Source of the DNA: Clostridiales bacterium
GTDB lineage: Bacteria; Bacillota; Clostridia; Christensenellales; Aristaeellaceae
Assembly (NCBI GenBank): GCA_012517815.1
Contig: JAAYUF010000133.1
Coordinates: forward strand, 39,414 to 103,413
Direction of reading: 5' to 3'
DNA: 64,000 nt
Made by a program: the position numbers and the translations under genes. Positions 33,970 through 43,353 of this stretch are shown piece after piece. The first letter of the stretch is position 1. The number at the start of each line of letters is the position of its first letter. The notes under the pieces were generated by a model. The model saw nothing but the letters and a program-made list of their open reading frames with translations. It had not been told where the DNA came from and did no database searches.

Positions 33970-34492
33970 TTCGGAGTTTTACGTGGAGGGGTACGCCACC
34001 ACGTTTGACGATCCGTACCTGCTGTACGAATACGACGGCGTAAAGGTGTTCGAGCAGATCAGCCGGAACGCGCTGGACGGTGCGGACATCTCCGACGTGA
34101 TTATGCAATACGACCATGCCGGGAAGGTGCTGGCCCGTATCTCCAACAAAACGCTTGGGATCACGCCGGATCAAAAGGGCCTGTTCATCTATGCCGACCT
34201 TTCCAAAAGCAGGGCGGCGCAGGACATGTACGAGGAGATTAAAAACCAGCTGATCACGCGCATGTCGTGGGCCTTCGTCGTGGCCAAAGACAGCTACGAC
34301 AGGACGACCAGAACGCGCACCATTGAGAAGATAAAAAAGGTGTACGACGTATCGGCGGTATCTATTCCGGCCAACCAAGGCACGGAAATAGCGGCGCGCA
34401 ACTTCGCCCAAGGGAGGCTTGAGGCGGAGCGTCGGGAGACGATGGAGCGCCAGATACACATTCTCTTACTGAAAACGAAACTGGAGGTTTGA
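33893..34492 (+). CDS. Prohead protease (HK97/U35 family)
   Basis: This 199-residue protease starts at ATG 33893 behind GGGGAGG. The core has YVEGYATTFDDPYLLYEYDG, the catalytic His in MQYDHAGKVLAR and the catalytic Ser in RMSWAFVV, ending near VYDVSAVSIPANQGTEI. It matures the capsid by removing the N-terminal scaffold segment of the next gene product. Confidence 0.92.
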   Translation: MPVVETREYRAMALPLGIAETNKRFNSEFYVEGYATTFDDPYLLYEYDGVKVFEQISRNALDGADISDVIMQYDHAGKVLARISNKTLGITPDQKGLFIYADLSKSRAAQDMYEEIKNQLITRMSWAFVVAKDSYDRTTRTRTIEKIKKVYDVSAVSIPANQGTEIAARNFAQGRLEAERRETMERQIHILLLKTKLEV

Positions 34493-34496
34493 CAAC

Positions 34497-35717
34497 ATGA
34501 GGATCAAGGAAATTGAAAAACGGCTTGCCGAAATCCGGGCCGAGATCGAAACCGGCGGGGATACCATGACCGAGGAGCGGATCGCCGCGCTGGACAAGGA
34601 AGTAACCGACCTGCAAGAAGAGCGCAAGAAGATCGTGGCCGCGCAGGAAAAGCGCGGACAGCTCCTGCAGAGCATCGCCGCGGGCAGCGGAGAAGTGCAG
34701 CGTACCTTTACGCCCGCCTCCCCTACGCCGGCCGCCGCGCCTGCCAATGAACAGCGGCAGGCGGAGGACAGAACCAACACCATGGAATACCGGCGCGCGT
34801 TCATGGGATACGTGATGCGCGGTACGCCGATCCCGATGGAGCTTCGCACTGACGCGGTGACAACGACGACCGACGCGGGCGCGGTGATCCCGAACGTGCT
34901 GCTGGACAAGATCATCGAAAAGATGGAAAACGTCGGGATGATCCTGCCGCTGGTGACGAAGACCGCCTACAAGGGCGGCGTATCCATCCCCACGTCCAGC
35001 GCGAAGCCGACCGCGACCTGGGTAAACGAAGGCGCGACCAGCGACAAGCAAAAGAAGACCGTGGCCAAGGACGCAATGATCACGTTCGCTTACTACAAGC
35101 TGCGCTGCGCCGTTGCGGTGACGCTGGAAATGGACACGATGGCGCTTTCCGCGTTCGAGGCCATGCTGATCGCCAACATCACGGAAGCCATGGTAAAGGC
35201 GCTGGAGCAGGCGATCATCAGCGGAACCGGCAGCGGGCAGCCCAAGGGCATCATCACCGAAACGCCGGCGAGCGGGCAGACCGTGGAGGTTTCCGCCGTT
35301 GCCTACGAAGACCTGATCAAAGCCGAAGCGGCGCTGCCGCAGAAGTACGAGGCCAACGCCGTGTGGTGCATGAGCAAGAAATCGTTCATGGCCTACATCG
35401 GGCTTACGGACGCGAATGGCCAGCCGATCGCCCGTGTGAACTACGGGATCGCCGGCCGGCCTGAACGCTTCCTGCTGGGCAGGCCCGTGATCTGCAACGA
35501 CTATCTTTCCTCCTACGCCACGACTCTTGCGGCGAACACCGTGTTCGGGTTCCTGTTCGATTTCAGCGACTACATGCTGAACACGAACTTCGCCATGACG
35601 ATCAAGAAGTACGAGGACAACGACACCGACGACAAGATCACCAAGGCGATCATGCTGGCCGACGGCAAGGTGCTGGACAAGAACAGCCTTGTCGTGCTCA
35701 AAAAGGTTGCCGCGTAA
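34497..35717 (+). CDS. Major capsid protein (HK97 fold) with N-terminal scaffold domain
   Basis: This 406-residue capsid protein begins MRIKEIEKRLAEIRAEIETG, a coiled-coil delta domain of about 80 residues expected to be cut off by the protease. The HK97 shell domain follows (TTTDAGAVIPNVLLDKIIEK; AFEAMLIANITEAMVKALEQ; ISGTGSGQPKGI). It is the main shell protein and lies four bases after the protease gene. Confidence 0.95.
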   Translation: MRIKEIEKRLAEIRAEIETGGDTMTEERIAALDKEVTDLQEERKKIVAAQEKRGQLLQSIAAGSGEVQRTFTPASPTPAAAPANEQRQAEDRTNTMEYRRAFMGYVMRGTPIPMELRTDAVTTTTDAGAVIPNVLLDKIIEKMENVGMILPLVTKTAYKGGVSIPTSSAKPTATWVNEGATSDKQKKTVAKDAMITFAYYKLRCAVAVTLEMDTMALSAFEAMLIANITEAMVKALEQAIISGTGSGQPKGIITETPASGQTVEVSAVAYEDLIKAEAALPQKYEANAVWCMSKKSFMAYIGLTDANGQPIARVNYGIAGRPERFLLGRPVICNDYLSSYATTLAANTVFGFLFDFSDYMLNTNFAMTIKKYEDNDTDDKITKAIMLADGKVLDKNSLVVLKKVAA

Positions 35718-35734
35718 CGACGGATAACGCATAA

Positions 35735-35759
35735 GCGGAGGAGCGGCAAGCTCCTCCGC
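35735..35759 (+). terminator. Hairpin after the capsid gene
   Basis: GCGGAGGAGC pairs exactly with GCTCCTCCGC (10 bp) around a 5-nt loop. There is no T tract, so it probably tunes capsid versus downstream expression rather than ending transcription. Confidence 0.6.
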
Positions 35760-35775
35760 GGAAAGGCAGGAACAC

Positions 35776-36411
35776 ATGATACCCTATAAACACAGATTCG
35801 GGCAACGGATCAAAAACGACGCGGAGGGAAGCAACCTGCGCGCGTTTCTGGCGCACCTGCACTTTACGGCGGCGGAGGCCGTGGCGGCGGACACGGACGG
35901 CATTGTGGACGGAGCCGCGGGAACCAGCGGAGAAGGCGCGGAAGCGCTGGTAATCGTGCCGGCGGACGCTGCGTTTATCGCACAGCCGCCTTGCGCGCGC
36001 AACCTGACGGTGACCGTAGCGGCGACGACTGCGGGCGACGTAGCCGCCGGAAACATCGTGATCGCGGGAATGAACGAGAAAGGCGAAGAGATCAGCGAGA
36101 ACTTCGCGGTGACGGCGGATACTCCGGCGACGATCACGGGCACCAAAGCGTTCAAGGAAATCACGAGCATTACGGTGCCGGTGCAGGATGGCGACAGCGT
36201 AACGGTGGACGTGGGCTGGGGCACCAAGCTGGGGATCGGGTACAAGCTCGCCCACAATACGGTGCTGGCCGCCTACCGTAACAACGCCAAGGAAGGCACC
36301 GCGCCGACCGTGGCCGTGAGCGCGGACGCGCTGGAAAGCAACACAATGGCGCTGAACAGCGCGCTGAACGGAAGCGTTGTGGACGCTTACCTGATCGTGC
36401 CGACGGAATAA
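35776..36411 (+). CDS. Probable head decoration or structural protein
   Basis: This 211-residue protein, starting MIPYKHRFGQRIKNDAEGSN, is Ala/Thr/Val-rich and beta-rich (NLTVTVAATTAGDVAAGNIV; ITSITVPVQDGDSVTVDVGW). It lies directly after the capsid gene, where decoration or head-fibre proteins are encoded. I recognise no exact family. Confidence 0.6.
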   Translation: MIPYKHRFGQRIKNDAEGSNLRAFLAHLHFTAAEAVAADTDGIVDGAAGTSGEGAEALVIVPADAAFIAQPPCARNLTVTVAATTAGDVAAGNIVIAGMNEKGEEISENFAVTADTPATITGTKAFKEITSITVPVQDGDSVTVDVGWGTKLGIGYKLAHNTVLAAYRNNAKEGTAPTVAVSADALESNTMALNSALNGSVVDAYLIVPTE

Positions 36412-36431
36412 CCCGGAAGGGGTGAAGACGA

Positions 36432-36710
36432 ATGCTGGATAAGGTAAAAATGGCGCTGCGGATGAAGGGAACGAGCCTTGACAGTGACGTGCAGGAAACG
36501 ATCGACGCGTGCAAGGCCGACCTGAAACTGGCGGGCGTACAGGCCGGAGGGCTGGAAACGGGAGATACAGAGCCGTCCGACCCGCTGATCCGGCGCGCCA
36601 TCATCCTGTACGCCAAAGCCACGTATGACTTCGAGGGACAGGGCGACCGCTACCAGCGGGCTTACGACGCGCTGAAAATGTCCATAATGCTGGCGGGTGA
36701 TTACCAGTGA
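36432..36710 (+). CDS. Head-tail connector (gp6-like)
   Basis: This 92-residue helical protein (MLDKVKMALRMKGTSLDSDV; LIRRAIILYAKATYDFEGQG) has the size and helix pattern of HK97 gp6-type head-tail connectors. It starts at ATG 36432 behind AAGGGG, and its stop overlaps the next start. Confidence 0.8.
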   Translation: MLDKVKMALRMKGTSLDSDVQETIDACKADLKLAGVQAGGLETGDTEPSDPLIRRAIILYAKATYDFEGQGDRYQRAYDALKMSIMLAGDYQ

Positions 36711-37021
36711 TGAACGACGAGATCACGCTGATCCCGCAGGATACGAAGAAGACGAGCACGGGCGCGACGTACAAAGAACCAAAACGGGACGCAGCGCGAA
36801 GCGCCTTCGCCACCGTGGAGAACGCCTCCATGACGGAATACTATACGGCCGTTGCCGCGGGCAAAAAAACGGAGTTAAAAGCAACCCTGTACGCGGCGGA
36901 ATACGAAGGCGAAACGCTGATCGGTTACGACGGAAAGGAATACCGCGTGGTGCGCACCTACCGACCGAAGAACCGAATGGACATGATCGAACTGTACTGC
37001 GAAGCGGCCGAGGGGGTGTAA
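36710..37021 (+). CDS. Head closure protein
   Basis: This 103-residue protein (MNDEITLIPQDTKKTSTGAT; YDGKEYRVVRTYRPKNRMDM) matches the short beta-barrel head closure proteins of SPP1/HK97-like phages. ATG 36710 overlaps the previous TGA (TGATG); a GTG one codon earlier is possible. It plugs the portal for tail joining. Confidence 0.75.
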   Translation: MNDEITLIPQDTKKTSTGATYKEPKRDAARSAFATVENASMTEYYTAVAAGKKTELKATLYAAEYEGETLIGYDGKEYRVVRTYRPKNRMDMIELYCEAAEGV

Positions 37022-37023
37022 CC

Positions 37024-37488
37024 GTGGGGAGGATCAACTGCCTGAACGGAAGCTTTGACAGCCTGATCGCAGACCTGCGCAAGAAAAGCGCTTCCGCGCC
37101 GGAGACGATCCGCAAGGCGGTGGACAAAGCCGGCGACGTGCTGGTAGAGGAAACCACAAAAAGCATCGTCAAGGAGAGCGTGGTGGACACCGGAGCGCTG
37201 TTGCAATCCGTGAAAAAGGGAAAAGCGCAGGCGACGGGCGGAGGGTACAAGATCGAGGTATGGCCGCAGGGGATGCGCAGGGACAAGCACCACAGGAAAG
37301 CCGCGCGTAACGAAACCATCGGATTCGTGAACGAGCACGGCCGAAAGTGGAGCGGAACCGGAAAGAACAAGACGGCTGCCAAGAACGGATACAAGGGAAG
37401 ACCGTTCATGGCAAACGCCGCGAAGGCGGCGGAGGAGCGCGTGGGCGACGTAATGCTGGACGTATTGGAGCGTGATCTGAATGGATGA
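37024..37488 (+). CDS. HK97 gp10-like tail component
   Basis: This 154-residue protein starts at GTG 37024, behind GAGGGGG. The sequence LRKKSASAPETIRKAVDKAG ... VDTGALLQSVKK ... FVNEHGRKWSG ... KGRPFMANAAKAAE is the gp10-like family pattern, with the usual V-D-T-G-x-L motif. It takes part in head-tail joining. It overlaps the next gene by 8 bases. Confidence 0.85.
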   Translation: MGRINCLNGSFDSLIADLRKKSASAPETIRKAVDKAGDVLVEETTKSIVKESVVDTGALLQSVKKGKAQATGGGYKIEVWPQGMRRDKHHRKAARNETIGFVNEHGRKWSGTGKNKTAAKNGYKGRPFMANAAKAAEERVGDVMLDVLERDLNG

Positions 37489-37807
37489 AGCCATCTACGC
37501 GATCCTATCCGGGATCGAGGAAACCCATCAGATCGCGCTGGACGGTACGCCGGACAGGGCGATTGTCTACCGGATGGCCGTAGGCAACGGCGCGGCGTAT
37601 GAGGGATGCAAACCGCTGGTGGAGGTATACTACTACGTCGTGCTGATCTACATGAAAACCTACGACGGAACGCTGGTAAACAGCGTGAAACAAGCGCTGC
37701 GAGCAGGCGGATGGGCCGTAGGCGGAGACGAACAGACCAAGGAACAAGTAAACGGCAGCGACTACTACATGTACGCGCTGCAAGCAACGAAATGGAGGGA
37801 AACATGA
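37481..37807 (+). CDS. Tail completion protein
   Basis: This 108-residue protein begins MDEAIYAILSGIEETHQIAL at ATG 37481, overlapping the gp10-like gene. Size, strand-rich pattern and position before the tail tube gene fit the tail terminator/completion group. The family match is moderate. Confidence 0.7.
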   Translation: MDEAIYAILSGIEETHQIALDGTPDRAIVYRMAVGNGAAYEGCKPLVEVYYYVVLIYMKTYDGTLVNSVKQALRAGGWAVGGDEQTKEQVNGSDYYMYALQATKWRET

Positions 37808-37808
37808 C

Positions 37809-38381
37809 ATGTCGCAACCTTTGAAGATTACGGTACTGGACTTCTACGTGGCCGACAAGACGGAAGCGGTGGACGGCGGCGTGCCCACGTATGGAACGCC
37901 GAAGGTGCTGGGCGGAGCGGCGCAGGTGCAGGTGGCCTACAGCAAGAACCCGCTGAAAGTGTACGAGAGCGGGAGGGCCGTGTACAACAAAACGCACATC
38001 GCCGACGCGACGGTGACGCTGGGATCGCACACGGTGCCGCTGGCGGACAAGAAAGACCTGTTCTTCGGCGTGGAGGCGGACGTGAACGGCGTGTACGAGG
38101 AAGGCGGAGACACCGATACGCCCAAGGGAGTGGCCATCGGGTGGCCGGTGCTGCTTTCCGACGGAAAGTACCTGTGCACGTGGTTCTACGACGCGTCGGC
38201 TTCGCCCAACGACGAGAACTACCAGACAGAGAACGAAAGCGGCCCGCAGATTGAGCCGGACAGCATCGAATTTTCCTGCGTGCGCAGGGCTGGAGACCGG
38301 CTGCTGCGCAGGACGAAGGTATGCGCGACGCTGGCGGATATGCAGACGTTCTTTGCGGCCGTCGTGCCGAGCGGAACCTGA
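37809..38381 (+). CDS. Major tail (tube) protein
   Basis: This 190-residue protein (PLKITVLDFYVADKTEAVDG; GSHTVPLADKKDLFFGVEAD; SIEFSCVRRAGDRLLRRTKV) has the length, strand pattern and place of the siphophage tail tube subunit. It starts at ATG 37809 one base after the previous gene and is followed by a strong terminator, as for an abundant protein. Confidence 0.85.
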   Translation: MSQPLKITVLDFYVADKTEAVDGGVPTYGTPKVLGGAAQVQVAYSKNPLKVYESGRAVYNKTHIADATVTLGSHTVPLADKKDLFFGVEADVNGVYEEGGDTDTPKGVAIGWPVLLSDGKYLCTWFYDASASPNDENYQTENESGPQIEPDSIEFSCVRRAGDRLLRRTKVCATLADMQTFFAAVVPSGT

Positions 38382-38403
38382 GCGACAACATAACAACCGA
38401 AGG

Positions 38404-38433
38404 GCGGCCGGCGGAATGCCGGCCGCTTTTTAT
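38404..38433 (+). terminator. Rho-independent terminator after the tail tube gene
   Basis: GCGGCCGGC pairs perfectly with GCCGGCCGC (9 bp) around GGAAT, followed by TTTTTATT. It probably sets a step-down between the abundant tail tube protein and the tail assembly genes. Confidence 0.85.
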
Positions 38434-38452
38434 TGCATAGGAGGAACAGGGT

Positions 38453-38836
38453 ATGAAAAATTCACTGGACATCCGGGTGAACCAGCGCGTTTTGAAGCTC
38501 AAAGACAAAACGTATCTGCTGGACTTCGACATGCAGGCGCTTTCGCTTGCGGAAAACGTGTACAAAACGCAGTTCGGCAGCGACATTAACGTATCGGAGA
38601 TAGTGCTGGAACTGTTCAAGGTAAAGATGACGGCGCTGATGGCGTTTACCTACGGCGCGATCCGATCGGCCGGAACGAAGATGACGTGGGACGAGTTTTC
38701 CAAAACCGTGTTTACCTACGACAACTTCAACGACGTGTTCGCGGTGGTATCCGAAGCGATCACGGAACTGTTCTCCATGGGCGATGACGACGACGACAAG
38801 GAAACGCCGCCGGCGGAGGACGACGAAAAAAACTGA
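38453..38836 (+). CDS. Tail assembly chaperone, short form (gpG-like)
   Basis: This 127-residue protein starts at ATG 38453 behind AGGAGG. It has a helical body (VNQRVLKLKDKTYLLDFDMQ; VLELFKVKMTALMAFTYGAI) and an acidic tail (MGDDDDDKETPPAEDDEKN). It stops right after a slippery A-AAA-AAC. It is the short product of the two-product chaperone that helps tape-measure folding. Confidence 0.88.
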   Translation: MKNSLDIRVNQRVLKLKDKTYLLDFDMQALSLAENVYKTQFGSDINVSEIVLELFKVKMTALMAFTYGAIRSAGTKMTWDEFSKTVFTYDNFNDVFAVVSEAITELFSMGDDDDDKETPPAEDDEKN

Positions 38837-39060
38837 TCTTCCCGTGGCGGGAACTGTACGAATTCTACATCCGCGCGACCGGCCTTCCGTATAACGCGGG
38901 CGGGCGCGGAGCGGAAATCGCCACGGGATACGCGAACCACGACAAGTTCTGGAAAACGACCATCAAAGAGATTTTCTTCCTGATCCATATCAAGGAAGGC
39001 GCAGCAACGGAACAAATTGAGCACGCGATACGCGAGGCATTGCCGGAGGGTGAGGAATAA
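38453..39060 (+). CDS. Tail assembly chaperone, -1 frameshift product (gpGT-like)
   Basis: The heptamer A-AAA-AAC at 38827-38833 is in the exact register needed for -1 slippage, just before TGA 38834-38836. The -1 frame is open without interruption from there to TAA 39058-39060 and encodes about 75 residues (LIFPWRELYEFYIRATGLPY ... IEHAIREALPEGEE). The Y-x-x-Y-I-R-A-T/TGY pattern is that of gpT-like extensions. Its stop overlaps the tape-measure start. The frameshift is inferred from sequence. Confidence 0.88.
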
Positions 39061-42000
39061 TGAGCGGAGGAAGCAAGATTCTTCGCCTGGGCGTAGAGCT
39101 GACGGGCGAGGAAGGGTACAAGGCGGGGCTGAAAAAGCTGGAAGACGGGATGAAAAACGTATCGGCAGCCCAGAAGCTGCTGAACGCCCAGTACGACAGC
39201 GGAGACAAGAGCCTTGCCAAGGTGAGCCAGCAGCAGGAGCTTTTGAAGCAGAAGCTGGAACTGCAAAAGAAAAAGCTACAGGAGATACGGGCGGAGTACG
39301 ACAAGGTATCTGCTTCGGAGGGCGAGAACAGCGAGGCGGCCCAGAAGCTGGCGCGGGACTATACCTATGCGGAAGCCGCCTGCGCGCAGACCGAAAAGGA
39401 ATTAAGCGGGTTAAGCAAGGAATTTCAGACGGCCAGCAGCAAGGTGGAGCAGTTCAAGAAAAAGCTGCAGGAAGGCGAGAGCCAGCTGGAAAAGATCGGG
39501 AAGAAAATTTCCGACGTAGGAACAAAGCTGACGACACACCTGACCGTACCGATCGCGGCCGGAGCCACGGCGGCGATCAAGATGTTTATGGACTTCGAGG
39601 ACGAGATGACCGTGGTCAGCACCATAGCGGACGAAACGGCCATGTCGATGGACGATATGAGCGCGGCGACGCTGAAAGCCAGCAACGACACGGGCGTGGC
39701 GGCAACGGAGCTGGCGCAGGCGGAATACCAAGCGATCAGCGCAGGTGTAGATACGGCGCATTCCGTGGACTTTGTGGCCACCAGCGCGAAAGCGGCAAAG
39801 GCCGGGCTGACGGACACGACGACGGCCGTTGACGGCGCGACCAGTGCCATGAACGCGTGGAAGATCAGCACGGAAGACGCGACGAGCGTATACGACAAGA
39901 TGATCACGGCGCAGAACTTCGGTAAAACGACGCTGGGCGACATCGCAAGCCAGATCGGAAACCTGACGGGGCTTGCGCCGCAACTGAACGTATCGCTGAG
40001 CGAGACGTTGGCGGCGGTAGCGGCACTGACCAAAAACGGCGTACAGACAAGCACCGCCATGAACGGACTGAAAGCGATTATGTCGTCCGTGCTGAAACCG
40101 ACGGCGGAAGCCACGGAGTACGCCAAAAAGCTGGGGCTGGAATTTAGCGCCACGGCGCTGCAGAGCAAGGGACTGACCGGGTTCCTTGCAGACGTAATGG
40201 AGAAAACCGGCGGAAGCGACGAGGCGCTAGCCACGCTGTTTGGAAGCGTGGAGGGCCTGTCCTCCGTGATGCTGCTGGGAAAAGGCGCGGCGGAAGATTA
40301 CGCGGAAGCGCTGAACCAGATTGAGAACAGCGCCGGGGCCATGGAAACGGCATTCGAGACGCGCACCAGCAGCAAAGCGGAGCAGTTAAAAAAGGCGCTC
40401 AACGAGCTGAAAAACGAGGGCATCAAGCTGGGACAAACGCTCGCGCCGGCGGTGCAGCTGGCCACGAACGCGCTGAGCGGACTGGCGGGCATCCTTGAGC
40501 GCATGACACCAGAGCAACAGCAAATGGCCATCACGATCGCGGCGATCACGGCCGGGATCGGGCCGCTGATCCTAGGCATTGGGAAAACAGTTACGGCCAT
40601 CGGGAAAGTAAAAAAGGCGTTCTCCGCGCTATCCGTGCTGGTGGGAGGAGCCGGGCCGCTGGCGCTGGTAATTGCCGGAATCGCGGCGGCAACGGCCGGG
40701 ATCGTGCTGCTGAAAAACAGAATCGACGACCTGAAATTTTCAAGCCAAGTCAAGGAGGCTTTTTCCAACGTAACGATAGACGCTGGAAAAGTAAACGCGG
40801 CGCTGGAACAGGCGGAGGGAATCAAAAACGAGCTAGACCTAACGGCTACGGCGAAAATTAAGCTTGAAACAGATTCAAAAGCGCTGCAAGACGAGATCAT
40901 CGCATGGCTTACGGATGGAAAGCGCGAAACTAAGGCGCAAAAGGAAGAATACAAAGCCAAGGCGGATGAACTATTCCAGCCCGTATTTGATGCTGCGCAA
41001 AAATCATTCCAAGAACAGAAGGCGGCATTGGACGAAGCGCTGGCGCAAGGAATCATTTCGCCGGAACAGTATCAACTTGCGCTTGATGAACTAAACCAAA
41101 CGACGAACGATACAAAACTGGCGCTGGAAACCGAAAAACAGGCTTACGTGGATTATGTGATCGCGCTTGCCAACGCAAACCGTAAGCCGACGGAGGAAGA
41201 AATCGCCAAGCTGGAAGAACTGCGCCAAAAGGTGGTTGATGTTGCGCAAGAAATTCTTGATGCAACGATTGTCGCAAACCAAGCGGCAAAGTCAAGCTTC
41301 GATCTCGTTAAATCAGGACGAGGATCAGAAGCGGACGTGGCAATAGCCGTAACTTATGCGCAAAAAGTTCAAACCACAAAAACGGATACGGCGAAAACGC
41401 TATACGAACAGGCAATGGCCGCGCTGCAAAAGAAGTTCGCCGACGCGGAGGCGGCCGGTGATAACGAAGTAAAAGCGCAAGTACTGATCGACATGGAGAC
41501 GGAGAGCGACAACTACGACGACCAAGTTACCAAAATCGAAGACGAGTATACCCAGATGATGACCGACATCGCGGACGGAATCGCTGAAAAATACCCGGAT
41601 CAAGCCGCTAAGATCAAGGAAGTGGCAGCGAAAGAAGACCTATACACGCAAATTCTTTCAGCCATTACAGCGGTACGAAGCGACAACACGACGCAGGAAG
41701 AGAAAAAAGCCGGGCAGCAGATCATCCAAGAGATGTACGACAACATGTTCGGAGCGGGAAGTTTTGAAAACCTTGATTACAAGGGACAAGCGCTTGCGGC
41801 GGATAAAATGATGTCGCAGCTTGGATCAGACATCAAAGCAGGGATGCACGAGATCGACTTCAACGGAATGTTTGTCGATTTATCCGCAGCCATTGGAGCC
41901 GGTGCGTTGAGCGGACTGGACGTGTCAAGCGTCGGGGACACCATGAAAGATATGCTGACCGTGCTTGACCTAGCAGACGACGGAAAAACGGCCGGGGAGA

Positions 42001-42665
42001 ACCTGATCGAGGGAGAAAAAACCGGCATCCTTGAAAACAAGGATTCACTCAACAACGCCATCATACAGAGCTGCATTGAGGCAAACAGTGCATTGACCAG
42101 CACGCAGGGGATAAATTCACCTTCGACTGTATGGAAAGAGTTCGGCGGATACCTGATGGAAGGCCTTGAACTGGGCATCGACAGGGGCAAGCCGGCCGTG
42201 CTGGCCAGCGTAGGAAAGCTCTCGGGATCGCTCTACACGGTAGGCCAAAGCAGCATACAGGGGCTGATCAACGGCGCGAACAGCAAGCGCGGCGCGCTGA
42301 TTGCCACCTACCAGAGCATTGCGGCGGCGGCGCTGCGCGCGGCAAAGAACAAGCTGGAGGTACACTCCCCTTCACGGGCGTTCTACCGGATCGGCGAAAA
42401 CACCGGGGAAGGCATGGTGCGCGGCCTGATCTCCAAGGTAAACGCGGTCAAGCGGGCCATGAACACAATGGTAAACCCGGACGAAACCGCACAGGGAGTG
42501 AACGGCGGAGGCGCACAGGCAGGCGGAAACGGGAGCAACCAAAGAACAATCGTGGTGAACAACTACGTAACCTATTCAGGCGCGGTAACGAACCGGGACA
42601 GCCGGAAGCTGGCGCAGCAACTGGGCAAATACGTAACGAGCCAACAGGCGGCGAAGGGGATGTGA
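39060..42665 (+). CDS. Tape measure protein
   Basis: This 1201-residue protein sets tail length. The N-terminal 150 residues are coiled coil (LNAQYDSGDKSLAKVSQQQE; LQKKKLQEIRAEYDKVSASE). The tape-measure core follows (TAAIKMFMDFEDEMTVVSTI ... FGKTTLGDIASQIGNLTGLA ... NGVQTSTAMNGLKAIMSSVL), then hydrophobic segments near 490-560, a long helical region, and a C-terminal VHSPSRAFYRIGENTGEG motif typical of the family. At about 150 residues per 15 nm, a tail near 180 nm would be expected by the usual 0.15 nm-per-residue rule. The part at 40.85-41.8 kb is less GC-rich. Confidence 0.95.
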   Translation: MSGGSKILRLGVELTGEEGYKAGLKKLEDGMKNVSAAQKLLNAQYDSGDKSLAKVSQQQELLKQKLELQKKKLQEIRAEYDKVSASEGENSEAAQKLARDYTYAEAACAQTEKELSGLSKEFQTASSKVEQFKKKLQEGESQLEKIGKKISDVGTKLTTHLTVPIAAGATAAIKMFMDFEDEMTVVSTIADETAMSMDDMSAATLKASNDTGVAATELAQAEYQAISAGVDTAHSVDFVATSAKAAKAGLTDTTTAVDGATSAMNAWKISTEDATSVYDKMITAQNFGKTTLGDIASQIGNLTGLAPQLNVSLSETLAAVAALTKNGVQTSTAMNGLKAIMSSVLKPTAEATEYAKKLGLEFSATALQSKGLTGFLADVMEKTGGSDEALATLFGSVEGLSSVMLLGKGAAEDYAEALNQIENSAGAMETAFETRTSSKAEQLKKALNELKNEGIKLGQTLAPAVQLATNALSGLAGILERMTPEQQQMAITIAAITAGIGPLILGIGKTVTAIGKVKKAFSALSVLVGGAGPLALVIAGIAAATAGIVLLKNRIDDLKFSSQVKEAFSNVTIDAGKVNAALEQAEGIKNELDLTATAKIKLETDSKALQDEIIAWLTDGKRETKAQKEEYKAKADELFQPVFDAAQKSFQEQKAALDEALAQGIISPEQYQLALDELNQTTNDTKLALETEKQAYVDYVIALANANRKPTEEEIAKLEELRQKVVDVAQEILDATIVANQAAKSSFDLVKSGRGSEADVAIAVTYAQKVQTTKTDTAKTLYEQAMAALQKKFADAEAAGDNEVKAQVLIDMETESDNYDDQVTKIEDEYTQMMTDIADGIAEKYPDQAAKIKEVAAKEDLYTQILSAITAVRSDNTTQEEKKAGQQIIQEMYDNMFGAGSFENLDYKGQALAADKMMSQLGSDIKAGMHEIDFNGMFVDLSAAIGAGALSGLDVSSVGDTMKDMLTVLDLADDGKTAGENLIEGEKTGILENKDSLNNAIIQSCIEANSALTSTQGINSPSTVWKEFGGYLMEGLELGIDRGKPAVLASVGKLSGSLYTVGQSSIQGLINGANSKRGALIATYQSIAAAALRAAKNKLEVHSPSRAFYRIGENTGEGMVRGLISKVNAVKRAMNTMVNPDETAQGVNGGGAQAGGNGSNQRTIVVNNYVTYSGAVTNRDSRKLAQQLGKYVTSQQAAKGM

Positions 42666-42669
42666 CAAA

Positions 42670-43353
42670 GTGAACTATATGGCTTTCGCAGGCGTAAACA
42701 ACCTGCAAACCGGCGCGATTATTACGACCATGCCGAACTTTCCGGTGCCGGCGGAACGCGGGGAAGCGGTAGAGATCGCAGGGAGAGACGGGACGGTGTG
42801 GAAGTCCGAAGGTTCATACGACGACATATCCCTTGTACCGACCCTGTATATTCCGCCGGAGAAAATTCAAGTGGTGCGCGCATGGCTGACGGGAGAAGGC
42901 GAGCTGGAGTTCGAGCAGGACGCGGCGAGCTACTACAAAGCGAGAATATCGGGCGGCGTGGAATACACGCCGCTTGATTTTAACGCCGGATACCAGGCGA
43001 GCATCCCGTTTGAATGCCAGCCGTTCCGATACGTGAGGAGCGCGCCGACGGTAAGCATTACGGCGAGCGGAACGGTGGTGATCAACCCGCACACGGTGTT
43101 TTCCGAACCGCTGATCCACATCTACGGAGCGGGAAACGGAACCATGACGATCGGGGGCGTGACGTTTACGATTACGAACATCGTGAACGGAATGCTGATC
43201 GACTGCGAGGCGAAGGAAGCCTATTCGGGAGCGGTGGCGTTGAACGACCGCATGGCCGGAGGCTTCCCAGTGCTGGCAGCCGGAGAGAACACGATCATCT
43301 TTTCCGGAGGGATCGGGCAGGTAGACATTGAGACGAGGTGGCGAATGCTATGA
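42670..43353 (+). CDS. Distal tail protein (Dit)
   Basis: This 227-residue protein has the Dit pattern: an N-terminal beta domain (GAIITTMPNFPVPAERGEAV; GRDGTVWKSEGSYDDISLVP) and a C-terminal galectin-like part (ASGTVVINPHTVFSEPLIHI; GGIGQVDIETRWRML). It starts at GTG 42670 or ATG 42679. It forms the ring joining the tail tube to the tip. Confidence 0.88.
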   Translation: MNYMAFAGVNNLQTGAIITTMPNFPVPAERGEAVEIAGRDGTVWKSEGSYDDISLVPTLYIPPEKIQVVRAWLTGEGELEFEQDAASYYKARISGGVEYTPLDFNAGYQASIPFECQPFRYVRSAPTVSITASGTVVINPHTVFSEPLIHIYGAGNGTMTIGGVTFTITNIVNGMLIDCEAKEAYSGAVALNDRMAGGFPVLAAGENTIIFSGGIGQVDIETRWRML

